Assembly (NCBI GenBank): GCA_948144175.1 | Contig: CANXME010001469.1 | Span: forward strand, 507,501-571,500 | DNA from: Closterium sp. NIES-65 | Lineage: Eukaryota > Streptophyta > Zygnematophyceae > Desmidiales > Closteriaceae | Length of the DNA stretch: 64,000 nucleotides | Direction: 5' to 3' | Shown here: positions 20,083-33,100 of the stretch, piece after piece | Layout of the letters: every line of letters starts with the position of its first letter | How positions within the stretch are numbered: the first letter of the stretch is position 1 | Notes under the pieces: model-generated | Seen by the model: only the letters and a program-made list of their open reading frames with translations | Told to the model about the DNA's origin: nothing | Databases searched by the model: none | Position numbers and translations under genes: made by a program

Positions 20083-23000
20083 TGGGGCCCAGCCCGGGTC
20101 CGTGGTCAGGGTCAGGAGAGGTACTTCCTGATAGTTGTTGACGACTACTCGCGCTACACCACGGTCTTCCCCTTGCGCACCATCAGGGTGAGGTCCCTGA
20201 TGTCTTGATCCCTTGGATCCGCAGAGCCCGTCTCCAGCTCAGCGAGCGTTTCCGCTCGGAATTTCCTGTCCTACGCTTGCACTCTGACAGAGGTGGTGAG
20301 TTCTCCTCCGACCTCTTGGCAGCCTACTGTGCTGAGCACGGCATTGAGCAGTCGTTCACGCTTCCGGCCTCTCCACAGCAGAATGGGGTTGCGGAGCGCC
20401 GCATTGGCCTGGTCATGGAGGTCGCTCGTACCTCCTTGATCCATGCGGCTGCCCCCCACTTTCTGTGGCCGTTTGCAGTCCGGTACGCTGCGCATCAGCT
20501 CAACCTCTGGCCCCGTGTCTCCTTGCCGGAGACCTCGCCCACATTGTTGTGGACGGGGGAGGTTGGCGATGCGTCGCGTTTCCGGGTCTGGGGATCTCGA
20601 TCTTTTGTCCATGATACGTCTGCGGACAAGCTCTCCTCTCGTGCTGTTCCATGCGTCTTCCTCGTCTTTGTCCCGGACGCGCCTGGTTGGCAGTTTTACC
20701 ACGCCACCTCGCGCCGGGTCTTGCCCTCTCAGGACGTCAATTTTGACAAGTCTGTCCCCTACTACCGCCTCTTCCCCTACCGCACTGCCACACTCCCCCC
20801 CCTGCCTCTCTTCCTCGCGCCAGGTGCTGCTGTCGTAGACCCCCTCCCCCCTCAGGGTGCCGCTCCTTAGGTGTGTCTCAGGTAGACCCGGTTGAGCCTG
20901 TTAAGGTTGCTGTCGACTCTCGTCCTACTGGGGGTGCTGAGCCTGGGGGTACGGAGACTGGGGGTCCTGAGCCTGGGGGTGCGGGGCCCGGGGGTGCTGA
21001 GCCTGGGGGTGCTGAGCCTGCGGGTGCTGAGTCTGGGGGTGCGGGGCCTGGGGACTCTGAGACTGGAGGTGCTGGGCCTGAGGGTCCTGGACGAGGCCTC
21101 TCCTCGGAGCAGCTGCGTGAGTGGAACTTGCAGTACTGCAGCCTCCGGAGCGGTACCTCTGGAGCCAGCTGCACTACAGGGACTGGTGCTAGTACTTCTC
21201 TTCCCAGTCGGGAGCTCCCCTCCCGTGAGCGGATCTGTGAGTGGTACGAGCGGCGCTGCACGCTTCGGAGTAGCGCGCCTCGTCTCACGGACCCCGCTGC
21301 TACTGGTGCTGCTGGTACTGCGGACCTGGGCGTTGGAGCTGCTGCAGGTGCTACGGACCCGGGCGTTGGGGCTGCTATTGGTACTGCGGACTCGGGGGTT
21401 GCAGCTGCTGCTGGTGCTGCGGACCCAGGAGTTGGAGCTGCTGCTGGTGCTGTGGACCCGGGCGTTGGAGCTGCTGCTGGTGCTGCGGACCCGGGCGTTG
21501 GAGCTGCTACTGGTGCTGTGGACCCGGGAGTTGGAGCTGCTGCTGGTGCTGTGGACCCGGGAGTTGGAGCTGTTGCTGGTGCTGCGGACCCGGGCGTTGG
21601 CGCTGCTGCTGGTGCTGCGAACTCGGGAGTTGGAGCTGCGGCTGGTGCTGTGGACCCTGGTGTTGGAGCTGCTGCTGGTACTGAGGACCCTGGCGTTGGT
21701 GTCTCTGCTGGTTCTGGAGTCGCTGCGCGGCAGCGGCCGTACTTCGTTCCGCTCCTTCAGCGGGTTCTTGGTCAGCTTCCTCCTTCTTATCCTCCTCCCT
21801 CCTTAGGGTGTCCTCCGTCTGCCTCCTCTCTCCCTGGTCCTGCTCCTTACACAAGTCCGACTAGAGGTCTTACTGAGCGTCGTGAGCCTGAGTCTCGTCC
21901 TGCGTCGCCTGAGTCTCGCCGTGCGTCGCCTGTCCGTGCTGCTCTCACTGGTGGTCGTGTCCCTAGTCAGCGTCTTCCTGCTGTCCCGGGCACTCACCGG
22001 ATGGCGCTTCGTCCTTCCACTGCTCCGCAGCGTGTCCCTCTGCCGCCTCCTCTTGCGACCTCTCTTCCTGCTCTTCTTGACCCGGGGTCTGACTCCCTTC
22101 GTGCTGCCAGTCCTACTGTCACGCGTCTCCTTGCCACTATCGTCACTGACCCTTCCTTTGAGTCCACTGCTGCGTCTGCCCTAGTTGCTGAGCTCGTCGA
22201 CTTTGCTGCTCGCTGTCGCCTAGACTACGCTGCTAGTCTTGTCGCTGAGTCTGAGTCTGTCTGTCCTCCGTCCGTCGGGGGTGAGTGTGCCCTTGGCACG
22301 GACGTCCTTGAGGACAGGCAGGAGGAGTTCCAGTGTCTGGCTGCTGCTTCACCTCATCTCGTGTCCGTACTGCTTACCCCTGAGGGAGACCCGGATGCAC
22401 TTGACATCCCGACTCCGCGCTCTTACGCGGAGGCGATAGAGGGTCCCTACTCTTCTCAGTGGCAGGCAGCTATGGATGCAGAGATGGCTTCCTGGAAGTC
22501 CACAGGCACCTACGTTGACGCTGTCCCCCCTCCTGGGGCGAACATCGTCAGTGGCATGTGGATTTTCAGGGTGAAGCGACCACCGGGTTCTCCGCCTGTC
22601 TTCAAGGCACGTTACGTAGCTCGTGGCTTGAGTCAGCGGCAGGGAGTTGACTACTTTCAGACCTTCTCTCCCACCCCGAAGATGACCACTCTTCGGGTAC
22701 TGCTGCACGTCGCTGCTCACCGTGACTACGAGCTACACTCTCTTGACTTCAGCACTGCTTTCCTGCAGGGCAGCCTGCACGAGGAGATCTGGCTGCGCCG
22801 CCCTCTTGGCTTCACTGGGTCTTTTCCTCCTGGCACCCAGTGGAGCCTTCGGCGTCCGGTCTACGGTCTCCGCCAGGCACCGCATAAGTGGCACGACACA
22901 CTGAGGACTACACTTGCGGCTCTTGGGTTTGCTCCCTCCACTTCTGACCCATCGCTGTTTCTACGTAACGACACCTCTCTGCCGCCGTTCTACATCCTCG

Positions 23001-23985
23001 TGTACGTCGACGACTTGGTCTTTGCCACAGCTGACACTGCTGGACTCGCCCACGTGAAGTCCGAGCTGCAGAAGAGACACACGTGCACAGACCTGGGTGA
23101 ACTGCGCAGCTACCTTGGCTTGCAGATCACCCGGGACAGAGCACGCCGCACCATCACCCTGACTCAGTCACACATGATGCAGCAGGTCCTTCAGCGCTTC
23201 GGCTTCACGTACTCCTCGCCTCAGGCCACTCCTCTGTCTACTCGCCACTCGCTCTCAGCTCTGCCTTCGGATGAGTCCGTAGAGTCGAGTGGCCCGTACC
23301 CAGAGCTTGTTGGCTGCCTCATGTACCTGATGACCTGCACACGACCTGACCTTGCATACCCTCTTAGCATTCTTGCACGCTATGTTGCTCCTGGGAGACA
23401 CAGACCGGAGCACATGGCTGCAGCGAAGAGGGTGTTGCGCTACTTGTGCAGTACGTCGGGCATGGGGCTAGTGCTTGGAGGGCGGAGTCCAGTGGTCCTC
23501 ACTGGCCACGCAGACGCTTTTTGGGCTGACGACCAAGCTACACAGCGGTCGTCACAGGGTTACACCTTCAGCCTTGGTTCCGGCTCTGTTTCGTGGCGGC
23601 TACTCGCTCGTCTTCTGTTCTCGGCTCCAGTTGTGAGGCTGAGATCTACGCAGGGGCCATGGCTGCTCAGGAGCTTCGCTGGCTCACCTACCTGCTGACC
23701 GACCTTGGAGAGCCGCCTCGTTCTCCTCCAGTCCTGTACGCAGACAACAAGGCCATGCTGGCCTTGTGTCGAGAGCAGAGACTGGAGCACAGAACAAAGC
23801 ACATTGCTCTCCGCTACTTCCTTGCTCGTGAGCTACAGCAGCGTGGTCAGTTGCGACTTGCGTACGTGGCCTCTGAGGCCAACACTGCTGATGTCTTCAC
23901 CAAGGCACTTCCGCCTTGTGATCATCAGCGCTTCTGTACCCAGCTGGGTCTTGTGCCTGTCTTGCCTCACTTGCTCTCCTCTTGA
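20083..23985 (+). pseudogene. Copia B integrase to RNase H (3' part of body)
   Basis: Continuation of B after element C. It holds the integrase core (VVDDYSRYTTVF, LHSDRGGEF near 20280, QQNGVAERR near 20390), then a spacer rich in Gly/Pro and VGAAAGAADPG repeats (20900-21720), RT (YVDAVPPPGANIVSG near 22510, YVDDLVFA near 23000) and RNase H to about 23985. The RT/RH part is almost the same as in lineage 1 (A, C), whereas the integrase differs, which suggests a mosaic. It is broken in several places. Confidence 0.9.
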
Positions 23986-24195
23986 CCCTCTTTGTACTGT
24001 TACATATATATATTGCTGGTCTTGCTTGTCTAGCCTTATATATATATGTACTCCTGCATGTGATCTGGCCTTGTGGCCTTGAACCTGTGCTCAGAATGTG
24101 TGGTGACTTTGTGATCCACCCTGAGCTTGCTTTGCTTTGCTTTGCTTGACTGGTCTTGTGACCCCTAGTTCTCCCCCACTTTGCCTATGGGGGTG
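23986..24195 (+). promoter_or_regulatory. Copia B 3' untranslated region, AT hairpin and polypurine tract
   Basis: After RNase H, two AT blocks (about 24003-24013 and 24037-24049) can pair around a loop containing CTTGCTTG. A TTTGC pentamer repeat follows (24127-24150), then the polypurine tract ATGGGGGTG directly before the 3' LTR. The same arrangement occurs in D and, reverse-complemented, in A, C and E. Confidence 0.7.
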
Positions 24196-24324
24196 TGTCA
24201 AACATTATATATATATATGTTGTAGTTGCTTAGGCTACAGTGGGTTAGCCTATAGGGGGTACACAATTCTAGGGTTTCCTACTTGTACTCATTTCACTCT
24301 TAGTTCATTCATTCTTGTTCAACA
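24196..24324 (+). repeat. Copia B 3' LTR
   Basis: 129 bp, identical by eye to 9657-9785. Target copy gccgt follows at 24325-24329. Confidence 0.94.
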
Positions 24325-26336
24325 GCCGTCACTTTGCGAGGGTCAATTTTTATGCCCTCCCCTGAAATCACGTGCCCGAGGAATTCCAGCTCCGACTGTA
24401 AGAACTCACACTTAGAGCCCTTAGTAATCAGTCGGTTCTACTGCAAGCGCCGGAACACTTCCTCTAAGTCCTGTAAATGCTGCTCCCGAGTCTTGCTGTA
24501 CACCAGGATGTTGTCCAGATAAACGATAACTTTTTTGTCCAGCATGTCCCGAAACACCCCGTTCATGGTGAGCTGGAAAGTCGAGGGCGCGTTCGTCAAC
24601 CCGAACGGCATCACAGTGTACTCGTAACTGCCGTAGCGGGTGCGAAACGCAGTCTTCGGGCAGTCGTCGGCGAACACGAGAATTTGGTGGTAGCCACCTC
24701 GCAAATCGATTTTCAAGAAGAAGCGAGCCCCGCGAAGCTGATCCAGCAGGTCGTCCGCTCGTGGGATCGGGTAGCGTGACTTGATCGTGACCCGGTTCAA
24801 CGCTCGATAGTCGATGCACATGCGCAGGCCTCCATCCTTTTTCGGTGTGAACAGTATCTGGGCGGCGTATGGTGACGTGCTCCGCCGGATAAAACCCTTC
24901 GAAAGCAGATAATCCAGCTGTTTCCGCAACTCGTCGAGCTCCGGTTGGCTGAGCCGCCACTGTGACCGAACAGTTGGTTTTGCGCTTGGCTCCAGCTCGA
25001 TTCTGTGGTCCTCCGGACGTTGAGGTTGTAGCTCGTGAGGCAGGTCATCCGCGAAGATTTCGGGATACCTCCAAATTATGCTCGCCACGTCGTTGGGTAC
25101 AGCAGCGCAGAGCATGTCGATGTCGGCGATTTTTTCGGAAGCCACCACCTCGTACAGCTGTACGGCGTAGCCTTGCGCTCCCCGTTTTATCGCCCTCTTC
25201 ATCGTTATTGCGTTGACACGTGTTGTCATCGGCTCCGGCTCCGCCCATTTCGGAAGTGTCACGCGCCCCTTGTTACACAGCACCATGATCGCCCCCGTCG
25301 TCCAGTCGATCGTCGTATTGAAACGCTGTAGCCAATCTCGTCCCAGTAGCACATCGCAACCGTCCAGTGTTGTCGCCAGCATTCGCATTGAAAACCCGTA
25401 ATCATCGCCACACTTCATCCGAATTTGTCGGACCTCGTCTTTTATCGCCAGGGGTGTCCCGTCCACCAGTCGCGCGTCAATCTCGGGCAGACACCTGTAC
25501 ATTTTGACCCCTATTTTTTTGGCCGTTGCCAGGTTGACGAGATTGTGGCTCACCCTATCGTCAACGAATAATTTTATTTTATAGCCGTTAACCCTCCCCA
25601 CGACCAGCACAGGCTGATCCGCGTGTTCATCCACCTTATTCGTCCGGTTGCGGTCGATAGCCCGTATCGGTACCACCACTCGGTGTGGATGTTGATTGCC
25701 GGGCGACGGGGTCTCGTCAGTAGGTGGCCCGACTACTACTGACTCGTCTCTTTTCCCGACCCCTCTCCGTCGTTCCTGTTTCTCTTTCAGCTTCGGGCAG
25801 TCCTTCCTCCAGTGGCCCGGTTGGTTGCAGTTGAAGCACGTGTTAGGTCCACGTCTCGGTGCATCCACCCCGTTGATTGTGGGCTGGCGTGGCGGTCCAC
25901 GAAATTGAGTGCCCTCCCGGGAACTCATTCTCGACCATTGCATCAGCGCATCCGTTGATTCAGCCACCTGGACGGCATCGAGAAAACTGCGTGGCCTTGC
26001 CCGTCGCACCTCGTACTGTATTTCGTACTTGAGGCCTGCGACATATCGGTCGAGTCGTTCCGCGTCGCTCATATCGTCCACTTGGTCAGCCAAATTGCAG
26101 AATGTTGCCGTCTAATCTTGTACCGACGCCACCTGCTTCCAGGTGCGCAGCTTCATGCGAGCAGAATCCGAGGCGGATACATGCTCGAATCTGGTTCGCA
26201 GCACGGCGCCCCACTCCGTCCATGTGCGTATCGTGGCCACTCCGAAGATTGAAGTTGTCTGTTGCGTGGCAGTAGTCCAGGTCCCGTCGCTCGCACGTGA
26301 CATCCCTGCCGAGTCCCCCCTGTCTGAAGAGTCCGC
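24325..26336 (-). pseudogene. Gypsy Gag knuckle, protease and reverse transcriptase segment
   Basis: Minus-strand coding for the middle of the gypsy element. It holds late Gag (AERLDRYVAGLKYEIQ), a canonical CCHC knuckle CFNCNQPGHWRKDC (about 25795-25835), the retropepsin region (about 25330-25600, with VLLGRDWL at its end) and reverse transcriptase from HRIELEPSAKPTVRSQWRLS through LRMCIDYRALN and VMPFGLTNAPSTFQ. The continuation of RT/RH lies at 9132-9656, across copia B. It is a fossil with a small number of breaks. Confidence 0.9.
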
Positions 26337-26462
26337 TGTCAAACATTATATCTGTTGTTGTAGTTGTTTAGGCTACAGTGGGTTAGCCTATAGGGGGTAC
26401 ACATTTCTAGGTTTTCATACTTGTACTCATTTCACTGTTAGTTCATTCATTCTTGTTCAACA
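26337..26462 (+). repeat. Copia D 5' LTR
   Basis: 126 bp, TG...CA, one difference from 41100-41225. Related to the LTR of B and almost the reverse complement of the F LTR. Confidence 0.94.
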
Positions 26463-26816
26463 TGGTATCAGAGCAGGTCCTTCTTAGGACCGATTTTTTA
26501 GGGCCCACCACTACCTACCTAACTACCTACCTATGCCCTAGGGCGCCTCGGCATTCACGCCCCTAGAGGCCCCGTCGGCCCCGCGCTCGCTTTTAGAGGC
26601 CCCGAATCGGCCCCGCGCTTACCCCTAGCGGCCCGCGTCGGCCCCGCGCTCGTCCTTAACGGCCCCGAATCGGCCCCGCGCTTACCCCTAGAGGCCCGCG
26701 TTGGCCCCGCGCTCGTCCCTTCCGGCCCCGATCGGCCCCGCGCTCGTCCTTCACGGCCCCGATAGGCCCCGCGCTTACCCTTAGAGGCCCACGTCGGCCC
26801 CGCGCTTACCCTTATA
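26463..26816 (+). repeat. Copia D leader, first part
   Basis: Primer site, a short CTAC microsatellite and ~30-bp GGCCCCGCGCTCG...AGGCCC units like those in B, up to the insertion of E. The last five bases (ttata) are the target copy of E. Confidence 0.8.
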
Positions 26817-26949
26817 TGTGAAGTTGAGAGAGGAATGAGTGCACTATGAAATGAAACGAGTACAAGTACCAACCCTAATTGGGTTGTACCCCCTATGGGC
26901 TATCCCACTACATCCTAAATATATGCATCAGCAATATAATCATCTGACA
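26817..26949 (-). repeat. Copia E 3' LTR
   Basis: 133 bp, TG...CA, two differences from 34294-34426 by eye. Target copy ttata is on its left. Confidence 0.94.
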
Positions 26950-27164
26950 CACCCCCATAGGCAAAGTGGGGGAGAGCAAGGGGTCACAAGACCAGTCAAG
27001 CAAAGCAAAGCAAAGCAAAGCAAGCTCAGGGTGGATCTCAAGGATACCACACAAATTCCGAGCACAAGGTCAAGGCGACAAGGCCAGTTCACATGCAGCA
27101 TATATATATAACAGTGCTAAATAAGCAAGAGCAAGAATATATATATGCAGCAGTACAAGCAAAG
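26950..27164 (-). promoter_or_regulatory. Copia E 3' untranslated region
   Basis: Polypurine tract, GCAAA pentamers (26998-27022) and AT blocks at 27100-27110 and 27137-27147 around an AAGCAAGAGCAAG loop. Confidence 0.7.
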
Positions 27165-30100
27165 TCAAGAGGTAAGCAAGTGAGGCCCAGTGGGCACAAG
27201 GCCTAGCAGAGTACAAAAGCGCTGATGGTCACGAGGCGGAAGTGCCTTGGTGAACACATCAGCAGTGTTGGCCTCAGTGGCCACGAAACGGAGGCGAAGC
27301 TGACCACGCTGCTGCAGCTCTCGAGCAAGGAAGTAGCGCAGAGCAATGTGCTTCGTCCAGTGCTCCAGTCTGTGCTCCTGACACAAGGCAATGGTTGCCT
27401 TGTTGTCGACGTACAGCACTGGAGGAGAACGAGGCCGCTCTCCAAGGTCAGTCAGCAGGTAGGTGAGCCAGCGAAGCTCCTGGGCAGCCATGGCCGTGGC
27501 GTAGATCTCAGCCTCACACCTGGAGCTGAGAACCGAAGAAGAGCGAGTAGAGCGCCAAGAGACAGAGCCAGAGCCAAGACTGAAGGTGTAACCCTGAGAC
27601 GACCTCTGAGTAGCCTGGTCGTCAGCCCAAGAAGCGTCTGAGTGCCCAGTGAGCACAGGCCGCTCACGCCCTCCAAGCACTAGCCCCATGCCCGACGTAC
27701 TGCACAAGTAGCGCAACACCCTCTTAGCTGCATCCATGTGCTCCTTCCGGTGACGGCCGGGAGCGACATAGCGTGCTAAGATGCTGAGAGGGTATGCGAG
27801 GTCAGGTCGAGTGCAGGTCATCAGGTACATGAGGCAGCCCACAAGCTCTGGATACGGACCACTCGACTCTACGGACTCATCCGAAGGCAGAGCTGAGAGC
27901 GAGTGTCCCGTAGGCAGAGGAGTGGACTGAGGTGAGGAGTACGTGAAGCCGAAGCGCTGAAGGACCTGCTGCACCATGTGTGACTGAGTCAGGGTAATGG
28001 TGCGGCGTGCTCTGTCCCGGGTGATCCGCAAGCCAAGATAGCTTGTCAGTTCACCCAGGTCTGTGCACGTGTGTCTCTTCTGCAGCTCGGACTTCACGTG
28101 GGCGAGTGCGGCAGTGTCCGCAGTGGCAAAGACCAAGTCGTCGACGTACACGAGGACGTAGAACGGCGGCAGCGAGGTGTCGGTGCGCAGAAACAGCGAC
28201 GGGTTAGCAGTAGAAGGAGCAAACCCAAGAGCCGCAAGTGTAGTCCTCAGTGTGTCGTGCCACTCGCGCGGCGCCTGGCGGAGACCGTAGACTGGCCGCC
28301 GGAGGCTCCACTGGGTACCAGGAGGGAACGACCCAGTGAAACCAGGAGGGCGGCGCAGCCAGATCTCCTCATGCAGGCGACCCTGCAGGAAAGCAGTGCT
28401 GAAGTCAAGAGAGTGTAGCTCGTAGTCACGCTGAGCAGCGACGTGCAGCAGAACCCGAAGAGTGGTCATCTTCGGGGTCGGGGAGAAAGTCTGAAAGAAG
28501 TCAACTCCCTGTCGCTGACTGAAGCCACGAGCCACGTAGCGCGCCTTGAAGACAGGCGGAGAACCCGGCGGCCGCTTCACCCTGAAAATCCACATGCCAC
28601 TGACAATGTTCGCCCCAGGAGGGGGAACAGCGTCAACGTAGGTGCCTGTGGACTTCCAGGAAGCCATCTCTGCGTCCATAGCTGACTGCCACTGAGAGGA
28701 GTAGGGACCGGCCATCGCCTCTGCGTAAGAGCGTGGGGTCGGGATGTCTAGAGCATCCGGGTCTCCCTCAGGGGCAAGAAGCATGGACACGAGATGAGGC
28801 AAAGCGGCGGCAAAGCACTGGAACTCCTCCTGCCTGTCCTCAAGGACGTCCGTGCCAAGAGCACAGTCACCCCCGAGGGACGGAGGACAGGGAGACGCAG
28901 ACGCAGCAGACGCAGACTCAGCAGACCCAGCAGACTCAGCAACAAGACTGGCAGCGTAGTCTAAACGACACGCAGCAGCAAAGTCGACCAGCTCCGCAAC
29001 TAGGGCAGACGCAGCAGCGGACTCAAAGGAAGGGTCAGTGACAAGAGAAGCAAGAAGACGCGTGACAGTAGGACTGGCAGCACGGCGAGAGTCCGACTCC
29101 GGGTCGGCAAGAGTAGGAAGAGAAGACTCAGGAGGAGAAGGCAAAGGGGCACGCAGAGGAGGAGTGGACGGACGCATAGACATCTGGTGTGTGCCAGGGA
29201 CAGGAGGAGGACGCTGACGCGAACCGCGACCACTAGGGCGAGCAGCTCGGACTTGCGACGCAGGGCGGGACGCAGGCTCACGACGCTCAGCAAGACCTCC
29301 AGTAGGACCAGTGTAGGGAGAAGGAGAAGGCAGGGGAGAGGCGGGCTGTAACTGTGACTGCGACGGGACAGGCCGTGGACACTCTACGGGAGGAGAAGGA
29401 CCAGTGGAAGGCGGGAGACCAAGAACCTGCTCGAGGAGCGGAACGAAGTACGACCGAGGCCGCGCAGCACCGCCAGAAACAGCAGGGACAGCACCAACAC
29501 CTCCAGAGGCAGCACCAGCACCAGTAGCAGCTCCAACTCCAGCACCTCCAGCAGCGCCAGAAGTACCCTCAGTAGGACCGACAGTCGTAGTCTTAGCGCC
29601 AGCACCCGCAGCAGCTCCAGCTCCAGAGGCACCACCGGGCCCGGCAGCTCCAGTACTCGTAGTACGAGCACCTCCGGGACCCGTGGTACCAGCTCCCTCG
29701 GCAGCAACAGAACCTCCAGCACCCGCAGCACCCCCAGCCCCAGCAGCGCGCCTCCAGCGCCGGGCAAACCACTCACGCAGCTCCAGAGGAGAGAGCGGCT
29801 CGCGGCTCGAACCACCAGGAAGAGAAGCAGCAGGCGCAGCACTCCCAGACGCAGCACCCCCAGGCTCAGCACCCCCAGGCTCAGCACCCCCAGGCTCAGC
29901 ACCCCCAGTCGCAGCACCCCCAGGCTCAGCACCCCCAGGCTCAGCACCCCCAGGCTCAGCACCCCCAGTCGCAGCACCCCCAGGCTCAGCACCCCCAGTC
30001 TTAGCACCCCCAGGCTCAGCACCCCGAGGCCCCGCACCCGCAGCAGCACCAGAGTCACCAGTGACCTCAACAGGCTCGACCGCGTCTACCTGAGACACAC

Positions 30101-33100
30101 CTGAAGGGGCAGGACCCTGAGGGGGGAGGGGGTCTACCGGGGGGGGACCTGGGACCAGGAAGAGGGGCGGTGGGGGAAGGGAGGGAGTGCGGTAGGGGAA
30201 GAGCCGGTAGAAGGGAACCGACTCGTCGAACGTGACGTCCTGGGAGGACAAAACACGACGAGAGGTGGGGTGGTAAAACTGCCACCCAGGTGCGTCAGGG
30301 GGGAAACCCAGGAAGACGCAAGGAGCAGCACGAGAGGACAGCTTGTCCGCAGACAAGTCGCGGACAAACGCCCGAGATCCCCAGACACGGAACGCCGACG
30401 CATCGCCAACCTTCCCCGTCCACAGCAGAGCTGGGGAGGTCTCCGGTCTGGAGACCCTGGGCTGAAGGTTGATCTGGTGCGCGGCGTACCTCACCGCAAA
30501 CGGCCACAGAAAATGGGGGGCAGCCGCATGCACCATGGACGTGCGGGCGACGTCCATGACAATGCCGATGCGGCGCTCAGCAATCCCATTCTGCTGTGGA
30601 GAGTCCGGAAGCGTGAAGGTCTGGCGGATGCCTCGTGCACGACAGTAGGCTCGCAGAAGGCCGGAGGAGAACTCTCCGCCTCTGTCCGAGTGCAGACGCA
30701 AAACAGGAAAGTCCGAGCCGAAGCTCCGCCTGAGCTGGAGACGAGCTGCGCGGATCCAGTCGATCAACACCTCAGTGACCTCACCCTTGCTGCGCAAGGG
30801 GAAGACCGTGGTGTAACGCGAGTAGTCGTCAACCACCAGCAGGAAGTAGCGCTCGTGACCCTGTCCACGGACGCGGGCTGGGCCCCACACGTCCATGTGA
30901 AGCGTCTGCATCGGGGCCTCCGTCGGAGGAAAGGGGGAGGAGTGAGGGGTAGCCCGCAGGCGACCCTCGACACAGGGGACACAGGGAGGACCAGGCCCCG
31001 GAGGAAGGGGAGGGAGGGACCGGGGAAGACCAGAGACAAGAAGGCGAGAGGCCATGCCCCGGAGACGAGGCAGGGAGGGGTGACCCATCCTGTGGTGCCA
31101 CAGGAGGGTCTCGTGGGACAGGAGGCGACACGAGCAGGGGGCAGACTCAGACCCAGACCTGGACGCTGCAGCAAACACCTGGCCCGACGCTGCTACCTGA
31201 CCAGACGCAGGAGGAGGAGACGGAACAGTGAGTGTGTACAGGCTCGACCCCGGCCCACGTGTGAACGTGGTCAAGTGTCGACCCGTGTCCGCGTCCGTGC
31301 AGTGGGTGTCCCGTCGGCGCGCAGGGGTGAACTGGTCAACCCCTGCATCCTGTAGGTCAGCACCCGCCACCAAGTTCGTAGAGAACGAGGGGAGGTAGAG
31401 ACCGGACAGGGCGCCAGACGGGACCGCAGGGCACGGCAGGACAGTGGAGTAGCGAGCCAGAACAGGACCCCCAGAGGGGTCCGCCAGGGAGACCGCCACT
31501 GGCCGACTGAGCGGCGTGAGTGTGGTGCGGTCCCGAAAGAAGGAGCGAGACGCCCTTGAGTCAAGAGTGAAGGTGAGAGAGGGCGGAGCCGACGCAGTAC
31601 CTGAGAGAGCAGACTCACCAGCACCTGAGGACACAGACTCACTGGCACCTAGAGCGACAGCCTCACCAGCACCTGGAGTAGCAGCCTCAACAGCACCTAG
31701 AGCCGCAGTACCAATGCCCGGGTCGGGCGGGAAACACCGGTAACAGTCACCCTCCTCACTAATAGTCACAGCATACATGGCACGAAGAATAGCATCAAAG
31801 TCAAGATCAAAGATAGCTACTCCTGCCCTCGACAGCTGGTCCCAGCGAGGGATCTCAGAAGCGTCAGGAAACTGGCGGCGCCAAGCGACAGTCAGGCGGC
31901 CGAAGCAGCGCTGGACGGAGTGTGGACCACCACACTGCTCACCCGCACGGTCGCCAGTGCGCAGGACGTAGGTGCACGGACCAAGACCCCCACCCCTCTG
32001 ACGTGCAGCGTACCACTCACGGAGCTGCTGCGGGGAGAGGGTCTCCTGACCACGCTGCTGCTGCTGGCGCTGACCACCACCGGAGCCACTCCTCCGCGAC
32101 GAGCCACGACCGCCGCCGCCCCCTCCGCCGCCTCCTCCGCCGCCGCCGCCACCACCTCCACCGCTACCGCCACCTCCACCGTCGCTGCCGCCACCACCGC
32201 CTCCGCCTCCACCCCCACCACCACCGCCACTGCCGCCCCCGCCTCCACTGCCGCCGCTGACACCTCCACTCCCGCCACCACTCCCGCTACCACCCTCACC
32301 TCCTCCGCTGCCTCCACCGCCGCCTCCACCGCCCCCGCCGCCTCCCCCACCGCCCCTGCCCCCTTTGCTCTTGCCAGAGCGACGTCTCCCACTGGGGGCA
32401 GACGCCACACCGACCGACTCAAAACCAACGAGGTCGGCTGTGGCAGCAGAGGCGACAGAGGGCAGGAGGGGGGAGGGGGAACACCCCTCAAAGATGGGGG
32501 TGCGCGGGTCACCACGAGAGGCCCCTACAGCGAGAATGCTCTTCTCGGCCGCTAGGAGGGACTTCTCGAGGAGCTCAACGGTGAGAGTGGTGGGGCAGAC
32601 TGAGAGTAAGTCGTCCCTGACTCCTCGAAGGGAGTCAGGGAGGCGGGTGACAATGTAGTAGAGAGTGAAGTACTGGGGGGGGGGGTTCTTGGCGCAGAAC
32701 TCAGCAGGAAGCGCAGCGCGGAAGCGAGCGTCACTAGTGCGCAGGTGGGTAATGAGGTCGGCGACTGTGGCAAAAGCAGCAAGGTCGGGAAAGAGGTACG
32801 GTAGCATGAGGCGGCTCAGTGCAGCAGTGGCAGGGGTGGAGTAGCGTGCAATAACGGCGTCGTACAAGGTCTTAGCACTCTTGTACAACCCAAAGTGTGC
32901 ACGCTCAGCAGGGGGGAGGTGGCGACGCACAGCAAGACGTGCAGCAGCATCGCGTGTGGCCCACTTTGAGCGAACAGTGGCATCCTCAGTAGCAGCAGGG
33001 GCGGGAGAGGCACCAGAAGTGAGGTCAAAGAGAGAGAGTCCGTCAGCTCTGTTGCACTGTAGGAAAAGCAGTAGGTCGTCTACCCACACGTCAAAGTCGA

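Larger units (their letters stand above)
9657..24324 (+). mobile_element. Copia element B (lineage 2), broken, carries element C
   Basis: Plus-strand Ty1/copia element with 129-bp LTRs (9657-9785 and 24196-24324) that read as identical. The duplicated target is gccgt (9652-9656 and 24325-24329). The primer site begins at 9786 and the polypurine tract CCTATGGGGGTG ends at 24195. Copia C (12744-20082) is inserted in its integrase region, so net length without C is about 7.3 kb. The body has about five breaks apart from the insertion. Identical LTRs with a broken body suggest that an already defective copy was moved, or that its body changed very recently. Confidence 0.93.
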
